Virus record (IMG/VR): IMGVR_UViG_3300027759_000255
Span: 1-34,001 of that record
Length of the DNA: 34,001 bases
Direction: 5' to 3' (one strand)
Source: a virus
Positions within the stretch are counted from its first letter, which is position 1, and every line of letters starts with the position of its first letter. This document shows, one piece after another, positions 8,426-16,437 of the stretch. A model generated the notes under the pieces. It saw nothing but the letters and a program-made list of their open reading frames with translations. It did not search any database and had not been told where the DNA came from. The translations under genes and the position numbers were made by a program.

Positions 8426-10180
8426 ATGCCTATCGATCCTAGAATTTCCCTTGGTGTTCAGCCGCTTCAAGTAGCTGATCCAGTAGCTCAATACGGCCAA
8501 GTGCAAAACATTTTGGCTGCTCAAGATCAAAGAAGAGCTGCGGGTACTCAAAACGAATTGGCGCAAGCACAGTTGGGCCAAACTCGGATGGCGATTAAAG
8601 AAGCGCAAGAAGCGCAAGACTACGTAGCCCAAGTTATGGCCAAAGCCAAAGAAAACGGCGCGCCTACTGACGACCCTATGGATGCGGCTATGCAAATGCT
8701 GCGGCATCCAAACCCAAAAGTCCGAGCAGCGGGCCAAAGTTTGTTTGACGCAAACGAAAAAGTTTTGGCGTACCAACAGCAATCTGCGTTCTTAAAAGAT
8801 CAAACCCCAGCGCCGGTAGCGGCTCAACCCGATACAGAAAACAAACTTGCGCCTGCGCCTGCTGCGTCAGTCAACGCTATGGCTGCGCCAGCAGACGCCA
8901 AACAACAACTTGCGTTAAAAATAAATGACGGCGACAGAAAATACGGCAGCGCGCCTGGGTGGTTAAGACAGCGTGAATTGTTGGTTGAAGAATACAAACG
9001 TGTAGTTGACCCACGGCACGCTACTTTTTCGGCTATCAATCCAAAAGATTACACGCCAGAATCAATTGCAAAATTTAGTGCATCACAAAATTACGCTGAT
9101 TTGGTTCCAAAAGTTGACATTAAAAATACAAATTTGGGTAACGTCAATCCTGCGGATTACACCCCTGACTCGGTACAAAAATTTGCCACATCAGGTAACT
9201 ATGCAGATTTGGTTTTAAAGCCATCAAAAGCTGATAACGTAATTGCTAGCGTTACGCCATCGGATTACACGCCCGAATCTTTGGCTAAATTTGCAACAAG
9301 CAAGGATTATGCAGACTTGGTTTTAAAACCAACAAAAGCGGATAAATCAGTTTCCAATATCAATCCTGATAGTTACACACCAGAGTCTGTGGCTAAATTT
9401 GTTACATCAAACAATTATGCAGACTTGGTGTTAAGAGCACCAAAAGAAAGCAAAACAATTGGAACCATTAACCCTAATGACTTTACGCCAACATCAATAG
9501 CTAAATTCAATACGTCAGGAAACTATGCGGACTTAGTTCCAAAACCACAAGCAAGTTCTGCAACACCTGCTGCCCCTGTTGCAGTTGTTGGCGCGGACGG
9601 AAAAGTTAAATATGTCAGCCGTGAAGAAGCCATAAGCAAAGGTATGACGCCTGCCAACGCAATGGAAGGCTTGGCACCAAAAGAAATTCAAGCCCGTGAA
9701 GCTAAGTTCCCTGCCGCCACATCTGCGGTTAAGACGTTTGAGTCAAGCGCAGATAAATTGGCGGCTGATTTGGAAAGGCTGGCCAAGCACCCTGGCCTAT
9801 CTGGAATTTCAGGCGTGATCTATGGCCGCACACCAGCGCTTACCAAAGACGCGCGGGCAGCGCAAGCGTTGTATGACAGCATTGTTGCTCGCGGCGGCTT
9901 TCAAGAATTGCAAAACATGCGAGCATCGTCCCCGACTGGCGGCGCGTTGGGCAACGTATCAAACCAAGAAGGTCAATACTTGCGCGACGCGTTTGCACCT
10001 ATCAACCGTACGCAAGATACCGCTGATTTGAGTAGGTCGTTAACGGAAGCGGCTAACGCAACTAGGGTGTCCAAACAACGTGTGCGTGAAGCGTATGATC
10101 TGACTTATGATTACAAGAATCAAGGTAAAGCACCCGCAGGCGCTGTCGACGCCAACAACCCCTTGTTGAAGGGAAAATAA
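8426..10180 (+). CDS. Candidate second ejection protein with five 36-residue repeats
   Basis: A 584-residue protein. Residues 1-125 are helical and Ala/Gln-rich (LAQAQLGQTRMAIKEAQEAQ). Residues about 201-380 hold five tandem 36-residue repeats of the form INPxDYTPESxAKF-x-TSxNYADLV. The C-terminal part (about 420-570) is again helical. It sits between the gp7-like gene and another large helical protein, the position of gp20 in the P22 ejection set, and starts 10 bases after the gp7-like stop. The next ATG directly abuts its stop codon. The repeats resemble no catalytic domain I know. The ejection role is inference from order, size and composition. Confidence 0.8.
   Translation: MPIDPRISLGVQPLQVADPVAQYGQVQNILAAQDQRRAAGTQNELAQAQLGQTRMAIKEAQEAQDYVAQVMAKAKENGAPTDDPMDAAMQMLRHPNPKVRAAGQSLFDANEKVLAYQQQSAFLKDQTPAPVAAQPDTENKLAPAPAASVNAMAAPADAKQQLALKINDGDRKYGSAPGWLRQRELLVEEYKRVVDPRHATFSAINPKDYTPESIAKFSASQNYADLVPKVDIKNTNLGNVNPADYTPDSVQKFATSGNYADLVLKPSKADNVIASVTPSDYTPESLAKFATSKDYADLVLKPTKADKSVSNINPDSYTPESVAKFVTSNNYADLVLRAPKESKTIGTINPNDFTPTSIAKFNTSGNYADLVPKPQASSATPAAPVAVVGADGKVKYVSREEAISKGMTPANAMEGLAPKEIQAREAKFPAATSAVKTFESSADKLAADLERLAKHPGLSGISGVIYGRTPALTKDARAAQALYDSIVARGGFQELQNMRASSPTGGALGNVSNQEGQYLRDAFAPINRTQDTADLSRSLTEAANATRVSKQRVREAYDLTYDYKNQGKAPAGAVDANNPLLKGK
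9026..9565 (+). repeat. Five in-frame 108-bp repeats inside the 584-residue protein
   Basis: The units begin at 9026, 9134, 9242, 9350 and 9458, an exact 108-base (36-codon) period with no insertion or deletion. The conserved protein core is NPxDYTPxSxAKFxTSxNYADLV, and the last about 10 residues of each unit are variable and Lys/Ser-rich. DNA identity between units has decayed much more than protein identity, so selection maintains the repeat; this is not a recent duplication. Confidence 0.93.
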
Positions 10181-12298
10181 ATGGCCGATTTAGCCACGAT
10201 CCTTAACGATCCTAACTACGTCAACGCAAACGAGGCGACAAAGGCAGCTATTTTTTTAAAGTACGCACCTGAAGACCCAAACTACGTCAACGCAAACGAA
10301 GCCACCAAGCAAGCTATCCATGAAAAATTTGGTGTGCAAGGCGTTGCCAAACAAATTAGCGAAAGCATTGCCACTGCAATGGGTTCGTCAGACACACCAT
10401 CTGAAATACCTGCGCCGCGCGCAGAGCCCACAACCTATGAAACAGTTCGTGAGTTTGTCGCTCCAACCGTAAGTATGTTAGGTGCGGCGGGGGGTGCATA
10501 TGCTGGTATTCCGTTCGGCCCTCCAGGTATAGTTAGCGGCGCTGGACTAGGCTACGGCATGGCGCAAGAAGCGCTTAACTTGGCTGATATTTATATTGGT
10601 GGCAAAGCCCCGCGTGAAGGCGCGGCTATGGTTACTGAACCCGTTAAAAACGTGTTGGAAGGCTCAGCATACGAAGTTGGCGGTCGTGTTGTGGCCCCGT
10701 ACGTTGGTAAAGTAATTGGCGCTGCAATGGACTTGCGTCAAATACCAGCACAAAAAGCCGCAAAGATTGCCCGTGATGCTTTGGGCGATGATTTGCCCCA
10801 AGTGCTTAACGCGCTTCGCACTGCGCCACCAAACCTTAGCGCAGCGCAAGCCACGGCCAACATCACCAACCCTACATGGCAGGCTTTGATTGAACGCCGT
10901 TTGGCCAGCGACCCCAAGTTTGTGTTGAACCTTAAAAACATGAATGAGGCCGAAGGCGTCAACGCGTTGGCCAAATTGGCGGGCGGTACTACTGCGACTG
11001 AAACACGCGCTACGCTTGAATCCGCCAAAAATAATTTGAATGCTATGACGGGCCCACAACGTGAGGCCGCGCTCAACCGCGCCAATTTGGGTAACGATGT
11101 GGCGGCGTATGAGGCTCAGGCAGGCAAGTTAAGTGCGGAAGCTGCTGCTGAAGTTCAGAAAGTGCGTGATTTGATTAAAGCGGGGAATGCCGCTGAGGCA
11201 TGGGCCAGACTTGACTTGATTAAACGCGGTTTACCAGTTGGCGCAACTCCGTATACTAATTTTGGCCAGCTTTCTAATAAAGCGTTGAATGAATGGTCAT
11301 CTAAAGCGGCTGACGCTTCTCTTGATCTTGGTCAAGGCGCTCGGTTTGCTCAAGGCGCTGCCGATGCTTTAAGGTCTGTGGGCGTCAAACCGTTGGAGAC
11401 AGCACCGCTTATTCAAAATATCAAGTCTATGACTAACAGACCTGAGTTTGCTGGCAACGACCTATTGGCTGGTGCAGCAAAAAATGTTGCTGACGATATT
11501 GCCAAATGGACGGCCAGCAACGGCGTGATTGACGCTGTTGCTTTGGAAGCCATCCGCAAAAATTCAGTCAACGCTGCAATTCAACAGTTGCGCCCAGGGG
11601 TTGACGCAACCACTCAACGCAATCTTGCTGCGTCGGTAATGGCCAAAATCAAACCCTTGATTGATGACGCCATTGAAGGTGCTGGTGGTTCTGGCTGGCG
11701 CGATTATTTGACAAACCACGCCAAGGGTATGCAACAAATTGCGGAGAAGAAACTTTCAGGCGAGGCGCTCAAACTGTACAAGAAAGACAAAGACGCGTTT
11801 GTGCGCTTGGTACAGGGCGAATCTGACGACGTGGTAGAAAAGATTTTGGGCCCTGGCAGTTACGACATTGCCAAAGAAGTAAGCGAAAACACTTTGAACG
11901 TGTTACGCGATCAAGCTGCCAAAACTATCCGCGAAGTCAACATCAAGACTCAAGTAGCGGGCGGCCAAGAAGCGCTTAAAGAACTGATGCTGCAAAACTT
12001 GTCCAAGTTCCGCTTGCCGTCGTACATTACTGCTGTGGCCGCAACGACTAACAAGGCCATGCAAATTCTTGAAAACAAGATCGGCGCAAAAACGCTGGGT
12101 ACGTTGACCGAAGCGTTTAAGACACCTGGTGCAACCGCAGACTTGTTGGAAAGTTTGCCTGGGCCTGAACGTAATCGAGTGGCAAAATTGCTATCTGATC
12201 CTAAAAGCTGGGTGCAAAAAGCAGCAGCGCCAGCAACCATTGGCGTAACAAATGCGTTAGCGCCCCCACAACAAAACCAAAACGCGTTGGCTCCGTAA
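10181..12298 (+). CDS. Candidate large ejection / internal virion protein, gp16-like by position
   Basis: A 705-residue protein. The N-terminus carries two 22-residue tandem copies of DPNYVNANEATKxAI-x2-K(Y/F). Residues about 90-135 are a Gly/Ala-rich hydrophobic stretch (VSMLGAAGGAYAGIPFGPPG) that could insert into membrane. The rest is long Ala-rich amphipathic helix. P22 gp16 (609 residues), the third ejection protein, is likewise helical and membrane-active. I see no convincing lytic transglycosylase or peptidase motif. The gene begins right after the stop of 8426-10180 and closes the presumed three-gene ejection block. Assignment rests on position, size and composition. Confidence 0.78.
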   Translation: MADLATILNDPNYVNANEATKAAIFLKYAPEDPNYVNANEATKQAIHEKFGVQGVAKQISESIATAMGSSDTPSEIPAPRAEPTTYETVREFVAPTVSMLGAAGGAYAGIPFGPPGIVSGAGLGYGMAQEALNLADIYIGGKAPREGAAMVTEPVKNVLEGSAYEVGGRVVAPYVGKVIGAAMDLRQIPAQKAAKIARDALGDDLPQVLNALRTAPPNLSAAQATANITNPTWQALIERRLASDPKFVLNLKNMNEAEGVNALAKLAGGTTATETRATLESAKNNLNAMTGPQREAALNRANLGNDVAAYEAQAGKLSAEAAAEVQKVRDLIKAGNAAEAWARLDLIKRGLPVGATPYTNFGQLSNKALNEWSSKAADASLDLGQGARFAQGAADALRSVGVKPLETAPLIQNIKSMTNRPEFAGNDLLAGAAKNVADDIAKWTASNGVIDAVALEAIRKNSVNAAIQQLRPGVDATTQRNLAASVMAKIKPLIDDAIEGAGGSGWRDYLTNHAKGMQQIAEKKLSGEALKLYKKDKDAFVRLVQGESDDVVEKILGPGSYDIAKEVSENTLNVLRDQAAKTIREVNIKTQVAGGQEALKELMLQNLSKFRLPSYITAVAATTNKAMQILENKIGAKTLGTLTEAFKTPGATADLLESLPGPERNRVAKLLSDPKSWVQKAAAPATIGVTNALAPPQQNQNALAP
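10214..10299 (+). repeat. 66-bp in-frame duplication at the N-terminus of the 705-residue protein
   Basis: Twenty identical bases (AACTACGTCAACGCAAACGA) recur at 10214-10233 and 10280-10299, 66 bases (22 codons) apart, inside two similar 22-residue units. Identity at the DNA level suggests a relatively recent or converted duplication. Confidence 0.85.
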
Positions 12299-12316
12299 TA
12301 CCCTTAAGGAAAACAC

Positions 12317-13216
12317 ATGGCTGGCTTAACCCCCTCCCCCAAACAACAGATTTTCGGATCGGATGGCTTGCCTCTTGTCGGCGGCAAAATCTACACCTAT
12401 GCGGCTGGCACTTCAACGCCTATCGCCACATACACCGATTACTACGCCACCACGGCCAACACCAACCCGATCATCTTGGACTCGTTTGGCCAAGCCAACA
12501 TCTGGTTAATCAACACCACCAGCTACAAATTCATAGTCAGGGACGCAAACGACGTGTTGCTCTACACCGTAGACAACATCTCCATTCCCTTGGATTCTGG
12601 GTCTTTGGCGTCGCCCCCACCGATTGGCAACATCACCCCCAACACCGGCGCGTTCACCACGCTGTCGGCCACGGGCACGGTCACCTTCTCTGGCCAAGTC
12701 AACTTCACCGGCACGGGAGCCGCCAAGTCCAACGTAGGCACCACGCCCCAGCGCCCTGCGACGCCCGTGGCGGGGATGTTCCGCTACAACACCACCTTGG
12801 GTACCTTTGAGGGCTACGGCACAGACTGGGGCCCATTGGGCGGCGGCGCATCAGGTGGCGGCGGCAACTCGATCTTCTACGAAAATGATCAGACGGTCAC
12901 CATAGAGTACAGCATCACTGCTGGCAAGAACGCCATGTCTACGGGCCCGATCACTATCGCTGGTGGCTTTGTGGGCAACGGCGTGATCTCAGGCACGATT
13001 TTGAGTGTTGACTCTGCAACCAGCGGCGCGTTGTATGTTGGCAGTGTCATTTCAGGCACCAACGTAACCGCAGGCACTACAATCAGCGCGTTTGCTTCTG
13101 GCACTGGCGGCATCGGTACTTATGTTGTCAGCCCATCGCAAACAGCCATCAGCGGCGCGATCACGACAACTGTCACAGTCACTGTCCCTTCTGGCTCACG
13201 CTGGGTTATTCTGTAA
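12317..13216 (+). CDS. Tailspike/fibre protein with head-binding-type N-terminus
   Basis: A 299-residue protein. Residues about 1-90 ([40 protein letters not shown], then [12 protein letters not shown]) resemble the head-binding domains of P22-type tailspikes, which dock a trimeric spike to the tail. A Gly-rich linker follows (GGGASGGGG, near residue 175). The end matches the C-terminal cap of the 675-residue fibre (MSTGPITIA to PSGSRWVIL), but here about 65 residues (about 215-282) are inserted within the cap. The inserted piece ([20 protein letters not shown]) is a module type seen in other phage fibres. No enzymatic tailspike beta-helix is evident. AAGGAAAACAC precedes the ATG. Confidence 0.82.
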   Translation: MAGLTPSPKQQIFGSDGLPLVGGKIYTYAAGTSTPIATYTDYYATTANTNPIILDSFGQANIWLINTTSYKFIVRDANDVLLYTVDNISIPLDSGSLASPPPIGNITPNTGAFTTLSATGTVTFSGQVNFTGTGAAKSNVGTTPQRPATPVAGMFRYNTTLGTFEGYGTDWGPLGGGASGGGGNSIFYENDQTVTIEYSITAGKNAMSTGPITIAGGFVGNGVISGTILSVDSATSGALYVGSVISGTNVTAGTTISAFASGTGGIGTYVVSPSQTAISGAITTTVTVTVPSGSRWVIL

Positions 13217-13225
13217 AGGAAAAAT

Positions 13226-13810
13226 ATGTCATCAGTAATTATTTCAGGAGACACCAGCGGGGCTATCACAGTTTCCGCCCCTGCTGTTGCGGGGACAAAT
13301 ACGCTGACACTTCAAGCCGCCACTGCGACAAGTTCTGTCAATACATTGGGGACAGCGGTTGCGTCTACATCTGGCACTTCAATTGACTTCACAAGTTTGC
13401 CAAGCTGGATTAAACGTATTACTGTGATGTTAAGTGGTGTCAGTACGAGTGGAACATCAAATTATTTAATTCAACTCGGCACAGGGTCAACAACTTATAC
13501 GACATCTGGATATGCTGGCTCTGGATCGTTAGTGGCGTCAGCAAGTGTTACCACAGCTAGAAGCACTGCGGGATTGTTTTTGAGAGTTAACTCCGCTGGC
13601 TCTATTACGCATGGTCAGGCTGTCATCACTTTACTGACAGGCAACACATACAGCATGACAGGAACTTTGGGTGATAGCGTTAACGATCAACTCTATATTG
13701 GTGGGTCAAGTATTGCGCTTGCCGCTGCCCTTACCGCAGTCCGCATCACAACAGTCAACGGCACAGACACATTCGATGCTGGCACTATCAACATTCTGTA
13801 CGAAGGATAA
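13226..13810 (+). CDS. Tandem fibre paralogue 1
   Basis: A 194-residue beta-rich protein and the first of three consecutive paralogues. The N-terminal about 40 residues (SGDTSGAITVSAPAVAGTNT) are unlike the other two and resemble short fibre attachment segments. The common body starts at VASTSGTSIDFTSLPSWIKR and ends with VRITTVNGTDTFDAGTINIL then YEG. AAAGGAAAAAT precedes the ATG, and the next copy starts two bases after this stop. A receptor-binding or fibre-tip role is inferred from position after the tailspike-like gene and from the composition. There is no catalytic motif. Confidence 0.78.
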   Translation: MSSVIISGDTSGAITVSAPAVAGTNTLTLQAATATSSVNTLGTAVASTSGTSIDFTSLPSWIKRITVMLSGVSTSGTSNYLIQLGTGSTTYTTSGYAGSGSLVASASVTTARSTAGLFLRVNSAGSITHGQAVITLLTGNTYSMTGTLGDSVNDQLYIGGSSIALAAALTAVRITTVNGTDTFDAGTINILYEG

Positions 13811-13812
13811 TC

Positions 13813-14394
13813 ATGTCAATACTTGCTTTAGCTTCTAACACGCTGGTAGGTACGCCAGGCGCTGGACAGATTGAATACAACGGACAGTTCTATGGAACTG
13901 ATAGTGCTGCGGCAAGAGCGCAGTTGCAAAGGATTACTCAAGGTACTGTTGTTGCAAGTACATCTGGCACTTCAATTGATTTCACTGGCATCCCTGCGTG
14001 GGTAAAACGCATTACGGTGATGATGAGTGGTGTTAGTAGTAGCGGAACATCAAGCCCTCAAATTCAAATTGGGTCTGGTTCTGCTTTAACTACTGGATAT
14101 GTAGGTCAAATATGGTTAGGAAATACAAATAACGCATCATTTTCAACTGGGTTTCAATTTGCTACAGGCACATTAGCAACATATGCGTATTATGGTCAGG
14201 CTGTTTTAACCAATATAACAGGCAACAGTTGGGTCTATTCTTTTACTGGCGGCGCAACAACCGCTGGCGCAGGCATTGTTGGGGGAGGTTCTAATACTAC
14301 ATTGTCTGGGGTTTTGGACAGAGTACGCATAACCCATGTCAACGGCACTGATACCTTTGACGCTGGTTCAATCAACATTTTGTACGAGGGCTAA
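13813..14394 (+). CDS. Tandem fibre paralogue 2
   Basis: A 193-residue protein. The body again runs from VASTSGTSIDFTGIPAWVKR to GTDTFDAGSINILYEG. Its N-terminus differs from both neighbours and contains GTPGAGQIEYNGQFYGTDSA, then AARAQLQRI, a short motif I associate with fibre proteins that carry a trimerisation or attachment segment. The middle (residues about 90-150) is the most divergent part relative to the other copies and is where a variable binding surface would lie. The start codon is two bases after the preceding stop. Function is inferred only. Confidence 0.78.
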   Translation: MSILALASNTLVGTPGAGQIEYNGQFYGTDSAAARAQLQRITQGTVVASTSGTSIDFTGIPAWVKRITVMMSGVSSSGTSSPQIQIGSGSALTTGYVGQIWLGNTNNASFSTGFQFATGTLATYAYYGQAVLTNITGNSWVYSFTGGATTAGAGIVGGGSNTTLSGVLDRVRITHVNGTDTFDAGSINILYEG

Positions 14395-14397
14395 ATC

Positions 14398-14913
14398 ATG
14401 GCAGTAACAATTGATGGATCAGCAAGCGTCACGATCAACTCAGGTGCGGTACTGGGGATTACCTCTGGCACTGCTGTTGCCTCTACATCAGGTACAAGCA
14501 TTGACTTCACAGGTTTGCCAAGTTGGATTAAGCGTGTAACAGTCATGTTTAGCGGTGTTTCATCTAACGCAACATCATTGTTCTTAATCCAGATTGGTTC
14601 TGGCTCTGTAACAACTTCAGGATATTCATCGGGTTCAATATTTTCAGGTACTTTGGTTACATCAACTGCTGGTTTTCTCGTTGACCCAAGTAGGGCGGCG
14701 GCTAGTCTTATCTCTGGCAATGTGGTAATTACTTTGCTTGGATCAAATACCTACACATCAACAGGCGCTGTATATCTCCCAAGCACTTATGTTGCAACAA
14801 GTGCTGGCGTTTCACCCGCACTTTCTGGCGCATTGGACAGAGTACGCATCACAACCGTCAACGGCACAGATACCTTTGACGCTGGCACAGTAAACATCAT
14901 GTACGAAGGATAA
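14398..14913 (+). CDS. Tandem fibre paralogue 3
   Basis: At 171 residues this is the shortest copy. It begins MAVTIDGSASVTINSGAVLG, then shows the shared body (VASTSGTSIDFTGLPSWIKR) and the shared end (VRITTVNGTDTFDAGTVNIM then YEG). It starts three bases after the stop of copy 2. Copies 1 and 3 share SLPSWIKR / GLPSWIKR and VRITTVNGTDTF more closely than either does with copy 2, suggesting uneven divergence or conversion. No enzymatic or membrane features are visible. Confidence 0.78.
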   Translation: MAVTIDGSASVTINSGAVLGITSGTAVASTSGTSIDFTGLPSWIKRVTVMFSGVSSNATSLFLIQIGSGSVTTSGYSSGSIFSGTLVTSTAGFLVDPSRAAASLISGNVVITLLGSNTYTSTGAVYLPSTYVATSAGVSPALSGALDRVRITTVNGTDTFDAGTVNIMYEG

Positions 14914-14916
14914 ACC

Positions 14917-15072
14917 ATGACACACAGAATCGTAGTTAATGTAGAGACAGGCGTGACCTCAATCGTTGAGTACACACCTGAAGAACAAGCAGTGCATGAT
15001 GCGGCGGTAGCGGCACAGGTGGCGGCTGAAGCAGCAGCAGCACCTGTAGTTGAGACACCGACTGAGCCATGA
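14917..15072 (+). CDS. Short acidic protein between fibres and lysis genes
   Basis: A 51-residue reading frame starting MTHRIVVNVETGVTSIVEYT, continuing with PEEQAVHDAAVAAQ and ending in an Ala/Pro/Glu tail. A short beta-hairpin followed by an acidic helix at this position resembles small tail-fibre-associated or assembly proteins in other phages, but I cannot assign a family. It starts three bases after the third fibre copy and overlaps the next gene by 4 bases (ATGA), so it is embedded in a coupled series, which supports it being real. Confidence 0.7.
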   Translation: MTHRIVVNVETGVTSIVEYTPEEQAVHDAAVAAQVAAEAAAAPVVETPTEP

Positions 15073-15263
15073 GCGAAATAGAAAAAGATCACGCCGTCCA
15101 CGTTGCGGTGTGCAGTGAACGCTATGCGGCGATAGAGAAGGCATTTGTCGACGGCGACAAGCGCATGACGCGCATTGAGTACCTGCTCTACATTGTGATC
15201 GGCGCGGTGTTGCTCGGCCCAGGCTTTGTTGGCACGATGGTCAACAAATTGATAGGCGTGTGA
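15069..15263 (+). CDS. Small membrane protein, holin- or XhlA-like topology
   Basis: A 64-residue protein: a charged N-terminal helix (residues 1-36, including ERYAAIEKAFVDGDKRMTRI) followed by one hydrophobic segment (about 38-60, LLYIVIGAVLLGPGFVGTMV). This cytosolic helix plus C-terminal anchor layout is seen in haemolysin XhlA-like and some holin-associated proteins. It is coupled to the preceding gene by an ATGA overlap and heads a string of small membrane proteins leading to Rz and the endolysin, so a lysis role is plausible but unproven. Confidence 0.7.
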   Translation: MSEIEKDHAVHVAVCSERYAAIEKAFVDGDKRMTRIEYLLYIVIGAVLLGPGFVGTMVNKLIGV

Positions 15264-15282
15264 AATTGATCCCATCTCTTTA

Positions 15283-15954
15283 TTGTTCGCTGCCAATGCT
15301 TGTGTCGCCGCCATCAAGGAAGGTTGTGAGCTTTACAAGCAAGCAAAGACCTCTTTCATGGAGGTTAAGGCTACTGTCGATGAAGCTGTTGGAATCGGAA
15401 GAGAAATTTATGGTTTCTGGGGGACGCTGGCAAAATTCTTTGGCGGTGCGCCAACTCCTGTCGCGCCCAAGCCTGTGGCGAAAAAGAAATACGTCGCTGT
15501 TGACGAAACGCAGGTCATGGTTGGAGTTGTCAAAAATCTTACAGAATTCTTCAGAATCCAAGAACAGTTAGCCGCCCACATCAGGGAGGAAGAAGACAAG
15601 TCCAAAAACGTCTACGAGCCTGACCAGAACCAGATGGAAGCCGCGTTGAAGCGCGTCATGGCGCAAGATCAGATGGCAGCACTTGAGGTGACAATCAGAG
15701 AAACAATGGTGTACCAAAGCCCTCCTGAAATGGGCGCGCTGTACAGCAAAGTGTTTGAGATGCGGGATGTCATAGCATCTGAACAAGAATCTGCCAGACT
15801 GAAGCAAGAGGCGAAAAACAGGCGAGAGGCATGGCAACACAGGGAAGAGGAAAGAAACCTGCAAGCAAAGCTGGCGGCAGTGGTAGCGACTTTTACATTC
15901 CTCCTCTACCTTTGGTTGTGGCTCCTGTTCGTAAGTCAGTGGGGGAAGAAATGA
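15283..15954 (+). CDS. Coiled-coil protein with C-terminal membrane anchor (start uncertain)
   Basis: From the TTG at 15283 the product is 223 residues: a helical N-terminus (AANACVAAIKEGCELYKQAK), a Pro/Lys hinge (TPVAPKPVAKKKY), a long charged helix (about 95-195) and one hydrophobic segment near the end (VVATFTFLLYLWLWLLFVSQ). The frame is open upstream to a TAG at 15253-15255, and the codons from 15262 read EIDPISL, which looks like genuine protein start sequence. No ATG, GTG or TTG is available there; an ATT at 15265 has AGG 8 bases upstream. TTG 15283 itself has no clear Shine-Dalgarno site. The 3' end overlaps the next gene by 4 bases. Function unknown. Confidence 0.72.
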   Translation: MFAANACVAAIKEGCELYKQAKTSFMEVKATVDEAVGIGREIYGFWGTLAKFFGGAPTPVAPKPVAKKKYVAVDETQVMVGVVKNLTEFFRIQEQLAAHIREEEDKSKNVYEPDQNQMEAALKRVMAQDQMAALEVTIRETMVYQSPPEMGALYSKVFEMRDVIASEQESARLKQEAKNRREAWQHREEERNLQAKLAAVVATFTFLLYLWLWLLFVSQWGKK

Positions 15955-16118
15955 TCGGCTGGATCGCTGCTTGCGTACTGATCGCGTTGCTGTTGCCTTT
16001 GATGGGCATGTTGTATTTGGATGTGCTGGAAACAAAGAACGCGGCCAAAGCGCAAATTGAAAAGGTTGAAAAGTTGAGAAGGCAGCTTGAACAACAGGAA
16101 AGGAAAAAAGATGAGTAA
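15951..16118 (+). CDS. Small membrane protein with C-terminal coiled coil
   Basis: A 55-residue protein starting at the ATG at 15951, which overlaps the previous stop (ATGA) and has GGGGGA 5-10 bases upstream. An in-frame ATG at 15831 exists but lies deep in the previous gene. One membrane segment (residues about 3-24, GWIAACVLIALLLPLMGMLY) is followed by a charged helix (ETKNAAKAQIEKVEKLRRQL). This N-in topology with a coiled-coil tail suits a holin or antiholin-like partner. Function is inferred from position in the lysis cassette. Confidence 0.72.
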   Translation: MIGWIAACVLIALLLPLMGMLYLDVLETKNAAKAQIEKVEKLRRQLEQQERKKDE

Positions 16119-16437
16119 GCAGTTTGAAAAAGATTCAGAGTACGACAAGTTCGACACCGACCACGACGGCATTGTCACTGACGCTGAACTGGCGCGCTCA
16201 GAGCGCATGATCACCCTTGAGAACATGGACAAGATGGCCGATCAGCAACGCATCATGGCGTGGGCCGCGTTGGTCGCACCGCCTGTACTCATCGCGTACC
16301 TAGCGTCAGAACTGGTGGCGCTGGATAAGGTCAACGCGCTCAACGGTCTTGTCACCACCTACTGCGCCGCGATGGGCACCATCGTGGTAGCGTTCATGGC
16401 GGCACAAGCGTATGTCAGAGGCAAGGCTGAAGGATGA
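16111..16437 (+). CDS. EF-hand membrane protein, candidate holin
   Basis: A 108-residue protein. The start at 16111 is favoured over an upstream in-frame TTG because it has a purine-rich AGGAAAGG before it and overlaps the previous gene by 8 bases. Residues 15-26 (DTDHDGIVTDAE) make a textbook EF-hand loop: Asp at positions 1, 3 and 5, Gly at 6, a hydrophobic residue at 8 and Glu at 12. Two membrane segments follow (about 50-68, WAALVAPPVLIAYLASELVA; and about 78-100, LVTTYCAAMGTIVVAFMAAQ). Two membrane spans just before Rz and the endolysin fit a holin; the single calcium-binding loop on the N-terminal side is the unusual part. It overlaps Rz by 4 bases. Confidence 0.8.
   Translation: MSKQFEKDSEYDKFDTDHDGIVTDAELARSERMITLENMDKMADQQRIMAWAALVAPPVLIAYLASELVALDKVNALNGLVTTYCAAMGTIVVAFMAAQAYVRGKAEG

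Noticed and set aside
15260-15571. GTG-initiated frame of 103 residues overlapping the coiled-coil gene
   Set aside because: The product is Ser/Arg/Leu-rich without structure, and the alternative frame gives a plausible helical protein with a membrane anchor through to 15954.
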